NCBI GenBank assembly: GCA_023301015.1
Contig: JALZVI010000249.1
Span: 1 to 5,367 of the forward strand
Direction: 5' to 3'
DNA length: 5,367 nucleotides
Source of the DNA: Rickettsiales bacterium
GTDB taxonomy: Bacteria; Pseudomonadota; Alphaproteobacteria; Rickettsiales; 21-14-0-20-44-7
The position numbers and the translations under genes were made by a program. Numbering within the stretch: the stretch's first letter is position 1; each line of letters begins with the position of its first letter. The notes beneath the pieces are model-generated. The model saw only the letters and a program-made list of their open reading frames with translations. It did not search any database and was not told the origin of the DNA. Of this stretch, positions 1 through 5,367 are shown in pieces.

Positions 1-2
1 AG

Positions 3-854
3 CTTTTCGCTGAGTACATCGTGAATCATCCGTTCATGTACATCATTGGCGACTCTGGAAAAGATACGCTAGGACGTGAAAATGTTTTTAAGGCTCTGAA
101 AAAAGAAGGCTGCACTGAGCTTAGAGTAACTGGTGATATAATATACCGAAAAGGCTTGGTGGGGGATGTGGAAAATAAGGTGCGGCTATTTGAAGAGCAT
201 GTTCTGTATTTGAAGAAGCTAAATATCCCCGTTTATATCGTTCTTGGAAACCATGATGACGAAGGCGACGAAGATTTAATGATCAAGCTTTCACGAGAAA
301 ATGGAATCAATTATCCCAACCATTTTTATAGCCAACAAAGAGGAGCTGTGTGCTTTGTCTCCATATTCACCGACGTGACAGGCGCAAAGGATATTCAAGC
401 TCTAGGGAAAAGCCAAAAAGAGTGGTTTGCTAACGAAACTAATAAGCTCTCCAATGAATGCAACTTCCTGGTTGGGGTAGCTCACCACATATATAAAACC
501 AACGGGTTTCACCGCAACGATGAAGCGCTAGGTGCGGCATTCTATGAAAACGAAGTTGTGGGCAAGTATGATATGTTTTTATCCGGTCATGACCATCATC
601 TAGAAGACGTTGGCGATTATGGCGGCACTAGGTTTCTTATAAGCGGCGCGGCAGCAAAAGCTAGAAGGTTGCTGGACAAAGAGAAATGGCATGAGCAAAG
701 CAAGTGGGCTGTTGGAAAAAGCCACGGCTATATAACCCTAGAATTCAACGGCAACTGCGAAGACAAAGCAGCTTGCGAGGCGACGTATAAGTTTTATGTC
801 GTAGATGAGCAAGGTGAAGCAAGTATGGAATATGAAAATTCAATCAAGCCGTAA
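3..854 (+). CDS. Metallophosphoesterase, purple acid phosphatase (TRAP-like) type, 5'-partial
   Basis: Predicted dinuclear-metal phosphohydrolase. Numbering from the GTG at 21, all five purple acid phosphatase motifs are visible in order: GDSG (10-13), GDIIY (38-42, with the Tyr ligand that gives this family its colour), GNHD (76-79), VAHH (153-156) and GHDHH (189-193). All seven expected metal ligands are therefore present. A segment ISGAAAKAR after the last motif also resembles the tartrate-resistant acid phosphatase family. The reading frame is open from GTG 21 back to position 3 (residues LFAEYI), and no Shine-Dalgarno sequence precedes the GTG. The true start is therefore probably outside the window, and the missing part may be a signal peptide, as is usual for these periplasmic or secreted enzymes. 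The physiological substrate cannot be told. The stop codon lies 2 nt from that of the convergent glycosyltransferase, so there is no functional link by operon. The family call is firm; the exact subfamily is inferred. Confidence 0.88.
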   Translation, partial: LFAEYIVNHPFMYIIGDSGKDTLGRENVFKALKKEGCTELRVTGDIIYRKGLVGDVENKVRLFEEHVLYLKKLNIPVYIVLGNHDDEGDEDLMIKLSRENGINYPNHFYSQQRGAVCFVSIFTDVTGAKDIQALGKSQKEWFANETNKLSNECNFLVGVAHHIYKTNGFHRNDEALGAAFYENEVVGKYDMFLSGHDHHLEDVGDYGGTRFLISGAAAKARRLLDKEKWHEQSKWAVGKSHGYITLEFNGNCEDKAACEATYKFYVVDEQGEASMEYENSIKP

Positions 855-856
855 AC

Positions 857-2683
857 CTACAAATTAGGCTTAGTTTTTGTCACACCATGCTGCGTTTTTT
901 CCCAATAATGTGGATTGAAAATCAGCTCCCGAAGTGACCCAAAGCTAGCAAAAACATGCAATATATTATAAATCGGGAAGCTTAGCGCCGAAAGAACCAT
1001 TGGCTTAAACATCCGCTTACCATCATTGCTAGAGCGATAATTAGCCACCAGCGCGAAGAAGATATGCGCCACAACTCCGAATACAAGATTGAAGGTTGAG
1101 AATTGCAGGAGCCAATTTGGAAAATTGAACGCATCCACCTCAAAGCTTAGCGTTGCCACACTCAGCACCAGTAGAATTGGCGATAGGATATAAATTATTG
1201 GTGGGAAGCCGATGAAGAAAAGGAGGATGAGGAATGACTTGAAGCCCGCCTCGCGGATGAAACGGATTGGCTGACGCATATGCACAATATATGTCTGCAT
1301 AAAGCCCTTAATCCAGCGGCGGCGTTGCCCCATCCATGCCTTGATACTGCTTGTCGCCTCTTCCATCGTCACCGAACTCACCGCGCCAACGTCGTAGCCA
1401 TAGCGCTTGAAACGCATGCCTAAATCAGCATCTTCCGTAACATTAAATGGATCCCAGCCGCCAAGCTCCATCAGCACTTCTGTCTTGATATGGTTGCTTG
1501 TTCCACCAAGCGGAATTGCCATTTTCATGGCCTCCAATCCGCGCATAACATAGTCAAACCAAATCGCATATTCCAGCGCAAACCAACGCGTGATTTGTGA
1601 TTCGTTATAGTTATAATAATTCAATCGCCCTTGCACGCACGCCAGCTTATCTCCACCCTTCGCAAACTTTGCTAGCACAGTTTTTAGCTGATATTTATTG
1701 GGAATATCTTCCGCGTCATAAATGGTAATAAACTCTCCACGCACATATTGCAGCGCATAATTGCATGCTTTCGGCTTTGTTCGTGGCAGTGAATATGGCG
1801 TCTCAATAATCTCAAAATAAGACGGTGGCGCAAGGCGTTTTATTGTTTGAATCGTGTCCTTGTCATCCGCTTCAACCACCAACTTCACATCCAGTCTAGA
1901 CTTAGGATAGTCAAACGCATCAATGGCGTTTATCAGATGGGCTATCGACCCTCTTTCCTTATATAGCGGGATTAGGATTGAATAAATCGGCAAATCATCG
2001 CCTTCATAAATGGGGTCTTTATGCGCGGGCGCCTTCAAAAAAGCAGTTAGTTTGAATGTGATTGTGGAGAAGAATAATAGATTCATCAGCACCGCAAAAC
2101 TCGTGAAACTTTCCTGCGGCATTAGGATGAACATCGTCAGCAAAGCAGCGATTGTAATGATGAATAATGGCCCTGAGGATTTGGAAAAGATCTTCTGCGC
2201 TGAAAGATTGGGACTTTTCTTCAGCAGTCCAAACCGCGCCCGCTCATTATCATCACTCTCAAAAGTGCGCTGCAAGCACCATAATATATCAAGCGGAGAT
2301 GTTATAACAAAATTGATCTGCTTATACGGATATTGCTTTACTGCCCAGCTACGAATTTCATCATTAATATCAGATGCCGCAAGCGTTATCGCCTCCGCAT
2401 CTTCGCGCCAGGGGATCACTTCCATCGAGAAATATTTCTCTTTCTCCGCCGCATTAATCAGCTTCGGGTTTGGTTCGTCAACATTCAAATAGACAAAGTC
2501 TACGCCAAATTTCTCAGCAATTGCCTTATGAAAAGCCAGCGGTCGAACAATATTTTCCGACATTAGGATTTTGCCGATTTTAGATTTGTCGATCTGCTGT
2601 TGTTGCAGGGCAGCCTCAAGTGCTTCCTTATCAATCAGCCGCTTTTCCAGCAGCACCTCACCAATTTTCTTATCCTTAGCCAT
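857..2683 (-). CDS. Inner-membrane family 2 glycosyltransferase with N-terminal MshEN (c-di-GMP-type) domain; likely exopolysaccharide synthase
   Basis: A 608-residue protein with no signal peptide. Residues 1-135 form a GspE_N/MshEN domain with two 24-residue motifs (6-29 and 35-58) separated by exactly five residues, the arrangement known for c-di-GMP-binding MshEN domains. Two hydrophobic segments follow at about 172-188 and 193-214. A GT2 catalytic domain spans about 230-470 with EADD (271-274), YDAED (322-326, the metal/UDP-sugar DxD-type motif), GGTSN (393-397), TEDAD (416-420, catalytic base region) and QRRRW (453-457). The last two are the signature of processive synthases such as BcsA and hyaluronan or poly-GlcNAc synthases. 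Two or more further membrane spans lie at about 483-514, 527-547 and 563-582. Inferred role: polymerising a glycan from nucleotide sugars in the cytoplasm and passing it across the inner membrane, with the MshEN domain as allosteric input. E. coli NfrB joins the same two domains but in the opposite order. The upstream gene encodes an outer membrane barrel, a likely export partner. The ATG at 2683 has no clear Shine-Dalgarno. It is supported by the MshEN motif starting at residue 6. The sugar substrate is unknown. Confidence 0.92.
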   Translation of the reverse strand: MAKDKKIGEVLLEKRLIDKEALEAALQQQQIDKSKIGKILMSENIVRPLAFHKAIAEKFGVDFVYLNVDEPNPKLINAAEKEKYFSMEVIPWREDAEAITLAASDINDEIRSWAVKQYPYKQINFVITSPLDILWCLQRTFESDDNERARFGLLKKSPNLSAQKIFSKSSGPLFIITIAALLTMFILMPQESFTSFAVLMNLLFFSTITFKLTAFLKAPAHKDPIYEGDDLPIYSILIPLYKERGSIAHLINAIDAFDYPKSRLDVKLVVEADDKDTIQTIKRLAPPSYFEIIETPYSLPRTKPKACNYALQYVRGEFITIYDAEDIPNKYQLKTVLAKFAKGGDKLACVQGRLNYYNYNESQITRWFALEYAIWFDYVMRGLEAMKMAIPLGGTSNHIKTEVLMELGGWDPFNVTEDADLGMRFKRYGYDVGAVSSVTMEEATSSIKAWMGQRRRWIKGFMQTYIVHMRQPIRFIREAGFKSFLILLFFIGFPPIIYILSPILLVLSVATLSFEVDAFNFPNWLLQFSTFNLVFGVVAHIFFALVANYRSSNDGKRMFKPMVLSALSFPIYNILHVFASFGSLRELIFNPHYWEKTQHGVTKTKPNL

Positions 2684-2695
2684 TGGTCAATATTC

Positions 2696-2713
2696 TACGC
2701 CCCGCACGGCGTA
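2696..2713 (-). other. Perfect 6-bp inverted repeat upstream of the glycosyltransferase start
   Basis: In the 36-nt gap between the outer membrane protein and glycosyltransferase genes, the minus strand reads TACGCC, a 6-nt loop (GTGCGG), then GGCGTA. The stem is perfect and GC-rich and ends 12 nt before the ATG. No T-run follows on either strand, so it is not a standard intrinsic terminator. It could modulate translation of the glycosyltransferase or act as an RNA processing or stability element; its function is inference only. Confidence 0.45.
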
Positions 2714-2719
2714 AGTCTA

Positions 2720-3538
2720 TTAAAAACTAAACCAGCTCGATATAATCAGCCCGTTTCCCGCCGCCGTGTTTTTGCCATAGAGGTTCGAGATTAAACCTGC
2801 TTGAACAGTCAGGCCTTCATCAAATTCATATGCCGCGGAAAGCTGAACTTTGAATAACTCATAATTCCCTGCGCTCGCGGTGCTTGCAATATCTGTCAAA
2901 GCCACCTCATGCGAACTTTGCGCGAGCAATAAGATTGGGTAATCTTCAAATGGTCTTGCCCCCAGCGTTGTCTCAATCTTAATCATATCCCCCAACTCGT
3001 CAGCGCTACGGAGGCGATATGTGGCCGAAACTTCGCCGAAGCTGTCATGCTCCTCAAAAACACTTAAGCCCTCTCCATATGAAACGCGCAGCTCAGGAAT
3101 TGGTCTGCTGCCCTCGGGGTTGATGGAAGCGTCTTGTTCAATCGGCAGCTTCACCCGTGGCTCTACTGAAACCGTATAGTCGCCACCGTCATAAATCTCA
3201 TAGCGCGCGAAAAATTCTGCATAGGCTGCCTGGTATTTATCTAAATCCTGAACATTGCCCGCCACCCCGTTGCTGCTGACAGATTGCAAGCTCAAGCTTC
3301 CGCCAACAGTCCAATCTTCGTCTAGCCCGTGCTGTATATATGGTGAGATTTCTCCCTTGGTGAATTTTGGACGAGCAATTTTGTCGCCATTCAGATCGAA
3401 GAACTCATTTGTGCTCTGGTAGCTATAGTTGATAATCGTCTGGGTTGTGCCTTCTTCCTGCAACCAAGCTCCGGCATATGCAGGGGAGGTGGTCAGCGCG
3501 AATGATGCGCTAGTTAATACTGCTAGTGATTTTTGCAA
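2720..3538 (-). CDS. Outer membrane beta-barrel protein (XagA-like), putative glycan export partner
   Basis: A 272-residue secreted protein. Residues 1-22 are a signal peptide: Lys3, a hydrophobic core, and an AYA site with cleavage expected before Gly23. The mature protein starts GAW and is built of alternating polar/hydrophobic strands with many aromatic girdle residues. It ends in SSWFSF; a C-terminal Phe is the usual Bam-recognised beta-signal of outer membrane barrels. The GAW...EEG start and the later FGEVSATYRLRSADE segment recall, from memory, proteins annotated XagA that sit next to XagB-type glycosyltransferases. That assignment is not verified here. The start is TTG at 3538: an in-frame TGA lies only 9 nt upstream (3548-3550) and no other plausible start gives a signal peptide. 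The gene overlaps the end of atpF by 29 nt, and the glycosyltransferase gene follows after 36 nt. Inferred role: an outer membrane pore or anchor for the polymer made by that glycosyltransferase. Being an outer membrane protein is well supported; the exact function is not. Confidence 0.82.
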   Translation of the reverse strand: MQKSLAVLTSASFALTTSPAYAGAWLQEEGTTQTIINYSYQSTNEFFDLNGDKIARPKFTKGEISPYIQHGLDEDWTVGGSLSLQSVSSNGVAGNVQDLDKYQAAYAEFFARYEIYDGGDYTVSVEPRVKLPIEQDASINPEGSRPIPELRVSYGEGLSVFEEHDSFGEVSATYRLRSADELGDMIKIETTLGARPFEDYPILLLAQSSHEVALTDIASTASAGNYELFKVQLSAAYEFDEGLTVQAGLISNLYGKNTAAGNGLIISSWFSF

Positions 3539-4061
3539 TCGATTCCGTCAGTAGTGACTTGTGATTTTTCGCAGAATTCTTTAACAAAATGTCTGCTGCG
3601 ATTTTTGCTGCTTCGTCCACAGCTTCTTTCTTCACATTTTCAATCGCCTGCTGCTCAGCACGCTTAATCTTACGCTGTACAATCACCAATTTGCGCTCAG
3701 CTTCTTCGTTCATGTCTTCTTCAGCTTTTTGCGCAATACGCTTTGCTTCAGACTTCGCAGTTTCAATCATCTCAGATGCTGCTTTCTTTGTTTCTGCCGA
3801 CTTTCTCTGCGCTTCTGCCAGTAAGTCTTGTGCTTCATTCTTCAATGCCGTTGCTTCGTCAAGCTCAGCTGCGATTTTCGCTGAACGAGAGTCCAGTGCT
3901 TCTGCCAAAAATGGCCATACTTTCTTATAAAACAGAACTGCAAAAATCGCGAATGCAACCGCAACCCAACCAGAGTCGCTGAGTGGCCCAGTATCACGCG
4001 GAGCTTCATTCACATGCTCTGCAACGCCTACTTCTTCAATTTCTGTAACTATATCACTCAT
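3510..4061 (-). CDS. atpF: F-type ATP synthase Fo subunit b
   Basis: One of the two different b-type peripheral stalk subunits that hold the F1 alpha/beta hexamer against the membrane a subunit. The protein has 183 residues. A single membrane helix lies at about 31-47 (starting GWVAVAFAIF), followed by LDSRSAKIAAELDEA, a typical alphaproteobacterial b signature, and then a long Ala/Lys/Glu-rich coiled coil to about residue 160 that dimerises with b'. Unusually, an acidic extension of about 28 residues precedes the membrane helix, whereas most b subunits begin almost directly with it. The ATG at 4061 lacks a recognisable Shine-Dalgarno. A GTG at codon 17 (4011-4013) is an alternative start that would shorten but not remove the extension. 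The gene lies 19 nt after atpF', and its 3' end overlaps the next gene by 29 nt. Confidence 0.95.
   Translation of the reverse strand: MSDIVTEIEEVGVAEHVNEAPRDTGPLSDSGWVAVAFAIFAVLFYKKVWPFLAEALDSRSAKIAAELDEATALKNEAQDLLAEAQRKSAETKKAASEMIETAKSEAKRIAQKAEEDMNEEAERKLVIVQRKIKRAEQQAIENVKKEAVDEAAKIAADILLKNSAKNHKSLLTESIAKITSSIN
3542..3548 (-). promoter_or_regulatory. Weak Shine-Dalgarno-like site for the TTG-started outer membrane protein gene
   Basis: The minus strand reads ACGGAAT here, with GGA ending 5 nt before the TTG at 3538. It lies inside the atpF coding sequence and overlaps the last base of the in-frame TGA at 3548-3550. It supports initiation at the TTG, although weak initiation or coupling to translation of atpF is just as likely. 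Confidence 0.3.
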
Positions 4062-4080
4062 ATGTCAAATCTATAAATTA

Positions 4081-4512
4081 TTAAGCCGCGGCTTTTTCTG
4101 CCATTCCAGCGGCGATTTCTTTTGAAACTTTTGCAATAATCCCTGTTGATTCTTTCTCAATCTCAGCAATTTTCTTCTCTGCACTCGCCAAAGACTTATC
4201 AATCTTTGCCTGCAAAACTTTGCGTTGTGCGTCAATGTTCGCCTCAGTTTTGCTCATTGCTTCTTCCAAAGTTTTGCGCGCTTCTGATGTGGCTTTGTCT
4301 TGAACTCTTTCATATTCAATTTCAGCGTCCACCGCGTTATTCTTCAGTGTTTCTGCTGTGTCGATGTCGTCTGCAATGTGCTTTGCACGTGCGTCTAAAA
4401 CATCTGCCACATTCGGCAAAAGCAATTTTGAGACAAGAATATAGAAACCGATGAAAATTATCAGCAGCCAAAAAATCTGTCCGTAAAAAGTATCAAATGC
4501 TAAATGTGGCAT
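4081..4512 (-). CDS. atpF': F-type ATP synthase Fo subunit b' (AtpF'/AtpG)
   Basis: The second b-type stalk subunit, found in alphaproteobacteria, cyanobacteria and chloroplasts. It forms a heterodimer with b that links Fo to F1. It has 143 residues, a normal length. A short N-terminus (MPHLAFDTFYGQIFW) leads into a membrane helix at about 12-31, followed by LLPNVADVLDARAKHIADDI, the characteristic b' segment. The remainder is a charged Ala/Lys/Glu coiled coil ending in an Ala-rich tail. The ATG start is backed by AAGGA on the minus strand (4521-4525), 8 nt upstream. It sits between atpE (30 nt upstream) and atpF (19 nt downstream). The assignment as b' rather than b comes from the N-terminal signature, the gene order and the presence of a clearer b subunit next to it. 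The symbol atpG is also used for this gene in some genomes. Confidence 0.94.
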   Translation of the reverse strand: MPHLAFDTFYGQIFWLLIIFIGFYILVSKLLLPNVADVLDARAKHIADDIDTAETLKNNAVDAEIEYERVQDKATSEARKTLEEAMSKTEANIDAQRKVLQAKIDKSLASAEKKIAEIEKESTGIIAKVSKEIAAGMAEKAAA

Positions 4513-4542
4513 TGTTTAAGTCCTTATTTATTTGTTCGGCTA

Positions 4543-4770
4543 TTATACAACGAACAAAAGAATCATCATGCCAACAAATGCTAGCAAGCCCATCAACTCG
4601 GCAAAAACAGCACCAAGAATTGCTACGCCACGAATTTTTCCTTCAGCAGAAGGGTTGCGCGCGATACCTGCAGCAGCGTTACCAAAAATATTACCAATAC
4701 CAATCGCAGCACCAAGCATACCAAATGCTGTTAAACCTGCGCCGATAAATTTCAAAGCTTCTAAATCCAT
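4543..4770 (-). CDS. atpE: F-type ATP synthase Fo subunit c
   Basis: Protomer of the rotating c-ring that carries ions across the membrane. The protein has 75 residues forming a two-helix hairpin. The first helix has the Gly-rich packing motif (GAAIGIGNIFGN, residues 20-31). The polar loop is ARNPSAEG (37-44), with the conserved Arg-Asn-Pro that contacts F1. The second helix carries the ion-binding carboxylate Glu58 (VFAELMGLL). The residues following Glu58 are Leu-Met rather than the Ser-Thr typical of sodium-binding rings, so proton coupling is inferred. The ATG is preceded by a strong Shine-Dalgarno. The gene lies 60 nt downstream of atpB in a very AT-rich spacer, consistent with the high translation this multi-copy subunit needs. 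Confidence 0.97.
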   Translation of the reverse strand: MDLEALKFIGAGLTAFGMLGAAIGIGNIFGNAAAGIARNPSAEGKIRGVAILGAVFAELMGLLAFVGMMILLFVV

Positions 4771-4774
4771 TTTT

Positions 4775-4783
4775 CTTTCCTTT
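4775..4783 (-). promoter_or_regulatory. Ribosome binding site of atpE
   Basis: The minus strand reads AAAGGAAAG, with GGA ending 7 nt before the ATG of atpE. It is the strongest purine-rich site in the window and lies in a 60-nt A/T-rich atpB-atpE spacer (4771-4830) with no terminator-like hairpin. Strong initiation at the c subunit fits its excess over the other Fo subunits. The enhancer role of the AT-rich leader is inferred by analogy with E. coli atpE. Confidence 0.65.
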
Positions 4784-4830
4784 ATTGTTATAGTTTAATT
4801 CAAAATCACTTAATTCTTATATTCCAATTC

Positions 4831-5367
4831 TTAGTGCAATTCAATCGCTTCATGCAAATAAATGCTTGCCAAAAGTGCGAAGATATATGCTTGCAAGAAT
4901 GATACAAAAATTTCCAAGCCAATCAAGCCCACAATCACAGGGATTGGCAGGATAATTCCCAGCACAGGGCCAAAAATTCCCATGCCCCAAAGCATCAGAA
5001 TAAAGCTAGCAAAAACTTTCAGCAAGATATGTCCCGCTGTCATCGCCGCTGCCAAACGCACTGAAAGGCTGAGTGGGCGAGCTAGGAATGATACGAATTC
5101 AACAATCGCAATTGGCGCAACCAAAGCCGCTGGCAAACCTGCTGGCACAAATAGCTTGAAGAAGCCAAGGCCATGATTAGCAAAGCCGATGATGAGAACT
5201 GAGCCAAACACAATCAGCGCCAAGCTGAAGGTTACGGCGATATGGCTGGTTGAGGTGAAGCTGAACGGTAGCATCCCCAACATGTTCGTGAACAATATGA
5301 AAGTGAATAATGTGAAGATGAACGGGAAATATTTACGCCCTTTTTGCCCCATATTCTCTTTCACAAT
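4831..5367 (-). CDS. atpB: F-type ATP synthase Fo subunit a, 5'-partial
   Basis: Membrane stator subunit that forms the two proton half-channels beside the c-ring. About 178 C-terminal residues are present; family members are usually about 240-270, so roughly the first 70 lie beyond the right edge. The frame is open to the last base, and the GTG at 5362-5364 is an internal Val codon, not a start. Counting from that codon, the essential Arg is residue 103 (PLSLSVRL; E. coli Arg210). His112 and Glu151 occupy the positions of E. coli Glu219 and His245, the swapped arrangement seen in alphaproteobacteria and mitochondria, and Gln158 matches E. coli Gln252. The usual FANM after the Arg is here AAAM, so the conserved Asn (E. 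coli Asn214) is replaced by Ala. The gene precedes atpE in the normal Fo order. Confidence 0.95.
   Translation of the reverse strand: MVKENMGQKGRKYFPFIFTLFTFILFTNMLGMLPFSFTSTSHIAVTFSLALIVFGSVLIIGFANHGLGFFKLFVPAGLPAALVAPIAIVEFVSFLARPLSLSVRLAAAMTAGHILLKVFASFILMLWGMGIFGPVLGIILPIPVIVGLIGLEIFVSFLQAYIFALLASIYLHEAIELH

Noticed and set aside
1..5. Window beginning AGCTT, which could be a cut HindIII end marking a cloning junction
   Set aside because: Five bases match by chance easily, and the reading frame continues sensibly from the first bases. No vector-like sequence is present.
21..23. GTG as the start codon of the metallophosphoesterase
   Set aside because: The frame is open back to position 3, no Shine-Dalgarno precedes it, and a secreted phosphatase would be expected to have a signal peptide upstream. 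The gene is better treated as 5'-partial.
846..878. AAGCC (846-850) and GGCTT (867-871) followed by five T, plus an overlapping CCTA/TAGG repeat, as a terminator at the convergent junction
   Set aside because: The stem is only 5 bp with a 16-nt loop, and the two pairings exclude each other. The elements lie partly inside both genes. Too weak to call an intrinsic terminator, though some termination here cannot be excluded.
2010..2492. Plus-strand open frame opposite the glycosyltransferase N-terminal half
   Set aside because: It is antisense to a well-supported gene with clear domain motifs. Its translation shows no recognisable family features or convincing start context.
3540..3600. TTGTTA with TCACAA at 17-nt spacing on the minus strand as a promoter for the outer membrane protein gene
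   Set aside because: The -10 candidate matches the consensus poorly and the region is constrained by atpF coding. No more convincing pair was found.
3589..3930. Plus-strand open frames opposite atpF, with similar ones opposite atpF' and atpB
   Set aside because: The Ser/Ala/Phe-rich translation is the mirror of Ala/Glu/Lys-rich coiled-coil codons, a composition artefact rather than a gene.
5362..5364. GTG as the start codon of atpB
   Set aside because: It falls in the middle of the a subunit, just before the conserved KYFPFIFTLF segment, with about 70 family residues missing and the frame open to the window end.

Overview
The window is a stretch of what looks like an alphaproteobacterial chromosome with moderate GC (roughly 40-47 % on the lines counted by hand). 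The taxonomic call rests on the ATP synthase Fo genes. They run in the order a, c, b', b with two distinct b-type subunits, and the a subunit carries the alphaproteobacterial/mitochondrial His/Glu arrangement around its essential Arg. No closer placement can be supported from sequence alone.

Right half (5367 down to 3510, minus strand): the Fo operon, in transcription order atpB (5' end cut off by the window edge), atpE, atpF' (b') and atpF (b). These encode the membrane motor of the F-type ATP synthase: the a subunit half-channels, the c-ring protomer and the b'/b peripheral stalk. The F1 genes are not in the window.

Middle (3538 down to 857, minus strand): two more genes follow in the same direction with no visible terminator. 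The first starts with a TTG codon inside the end of atpF (29-nt overlap). It encodes a secreted beta-barrel outer membrane protein with a clear signal peptide and a C-terminal Phe. The second, 36 nt further on, encodes a 608-residue inner-membrane family 2 glycosyltransferase with an N-terminal MshEN/GspE_N domain, a domain type known to bind cyclic di-GMP. Together they look like a compact exopolysaccharide module: a synthase possibly gated by c-di-GMP plus an outer membrane partner, similar in layout to XagA/XagB-type pairs. A perfect 6-bp hairpin sits in the 36-nt spacer just upstream of the glycosyltransferase start.

Left end (1 to 854, plus strand): a metallophosphoesterase of the purple acid phosphatase / tartrate-resistant acid phosphatase type, with all five metal-binding motifs. 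It is open to the window edge, so its N-terminus (probably a signal peptide) is missing. It converges on the glycosyltransferase with only 2 nt between the stop codons.

There are no RNA genes, mobile elements or CRISPR arrays, and no gene-free stretch over 300 nt. The most interesting content is the MshEN-glycosyltransferase/outer membrane protein pair and its apparent transcriptional and translational attachment to the ATP synthase Fo operon.
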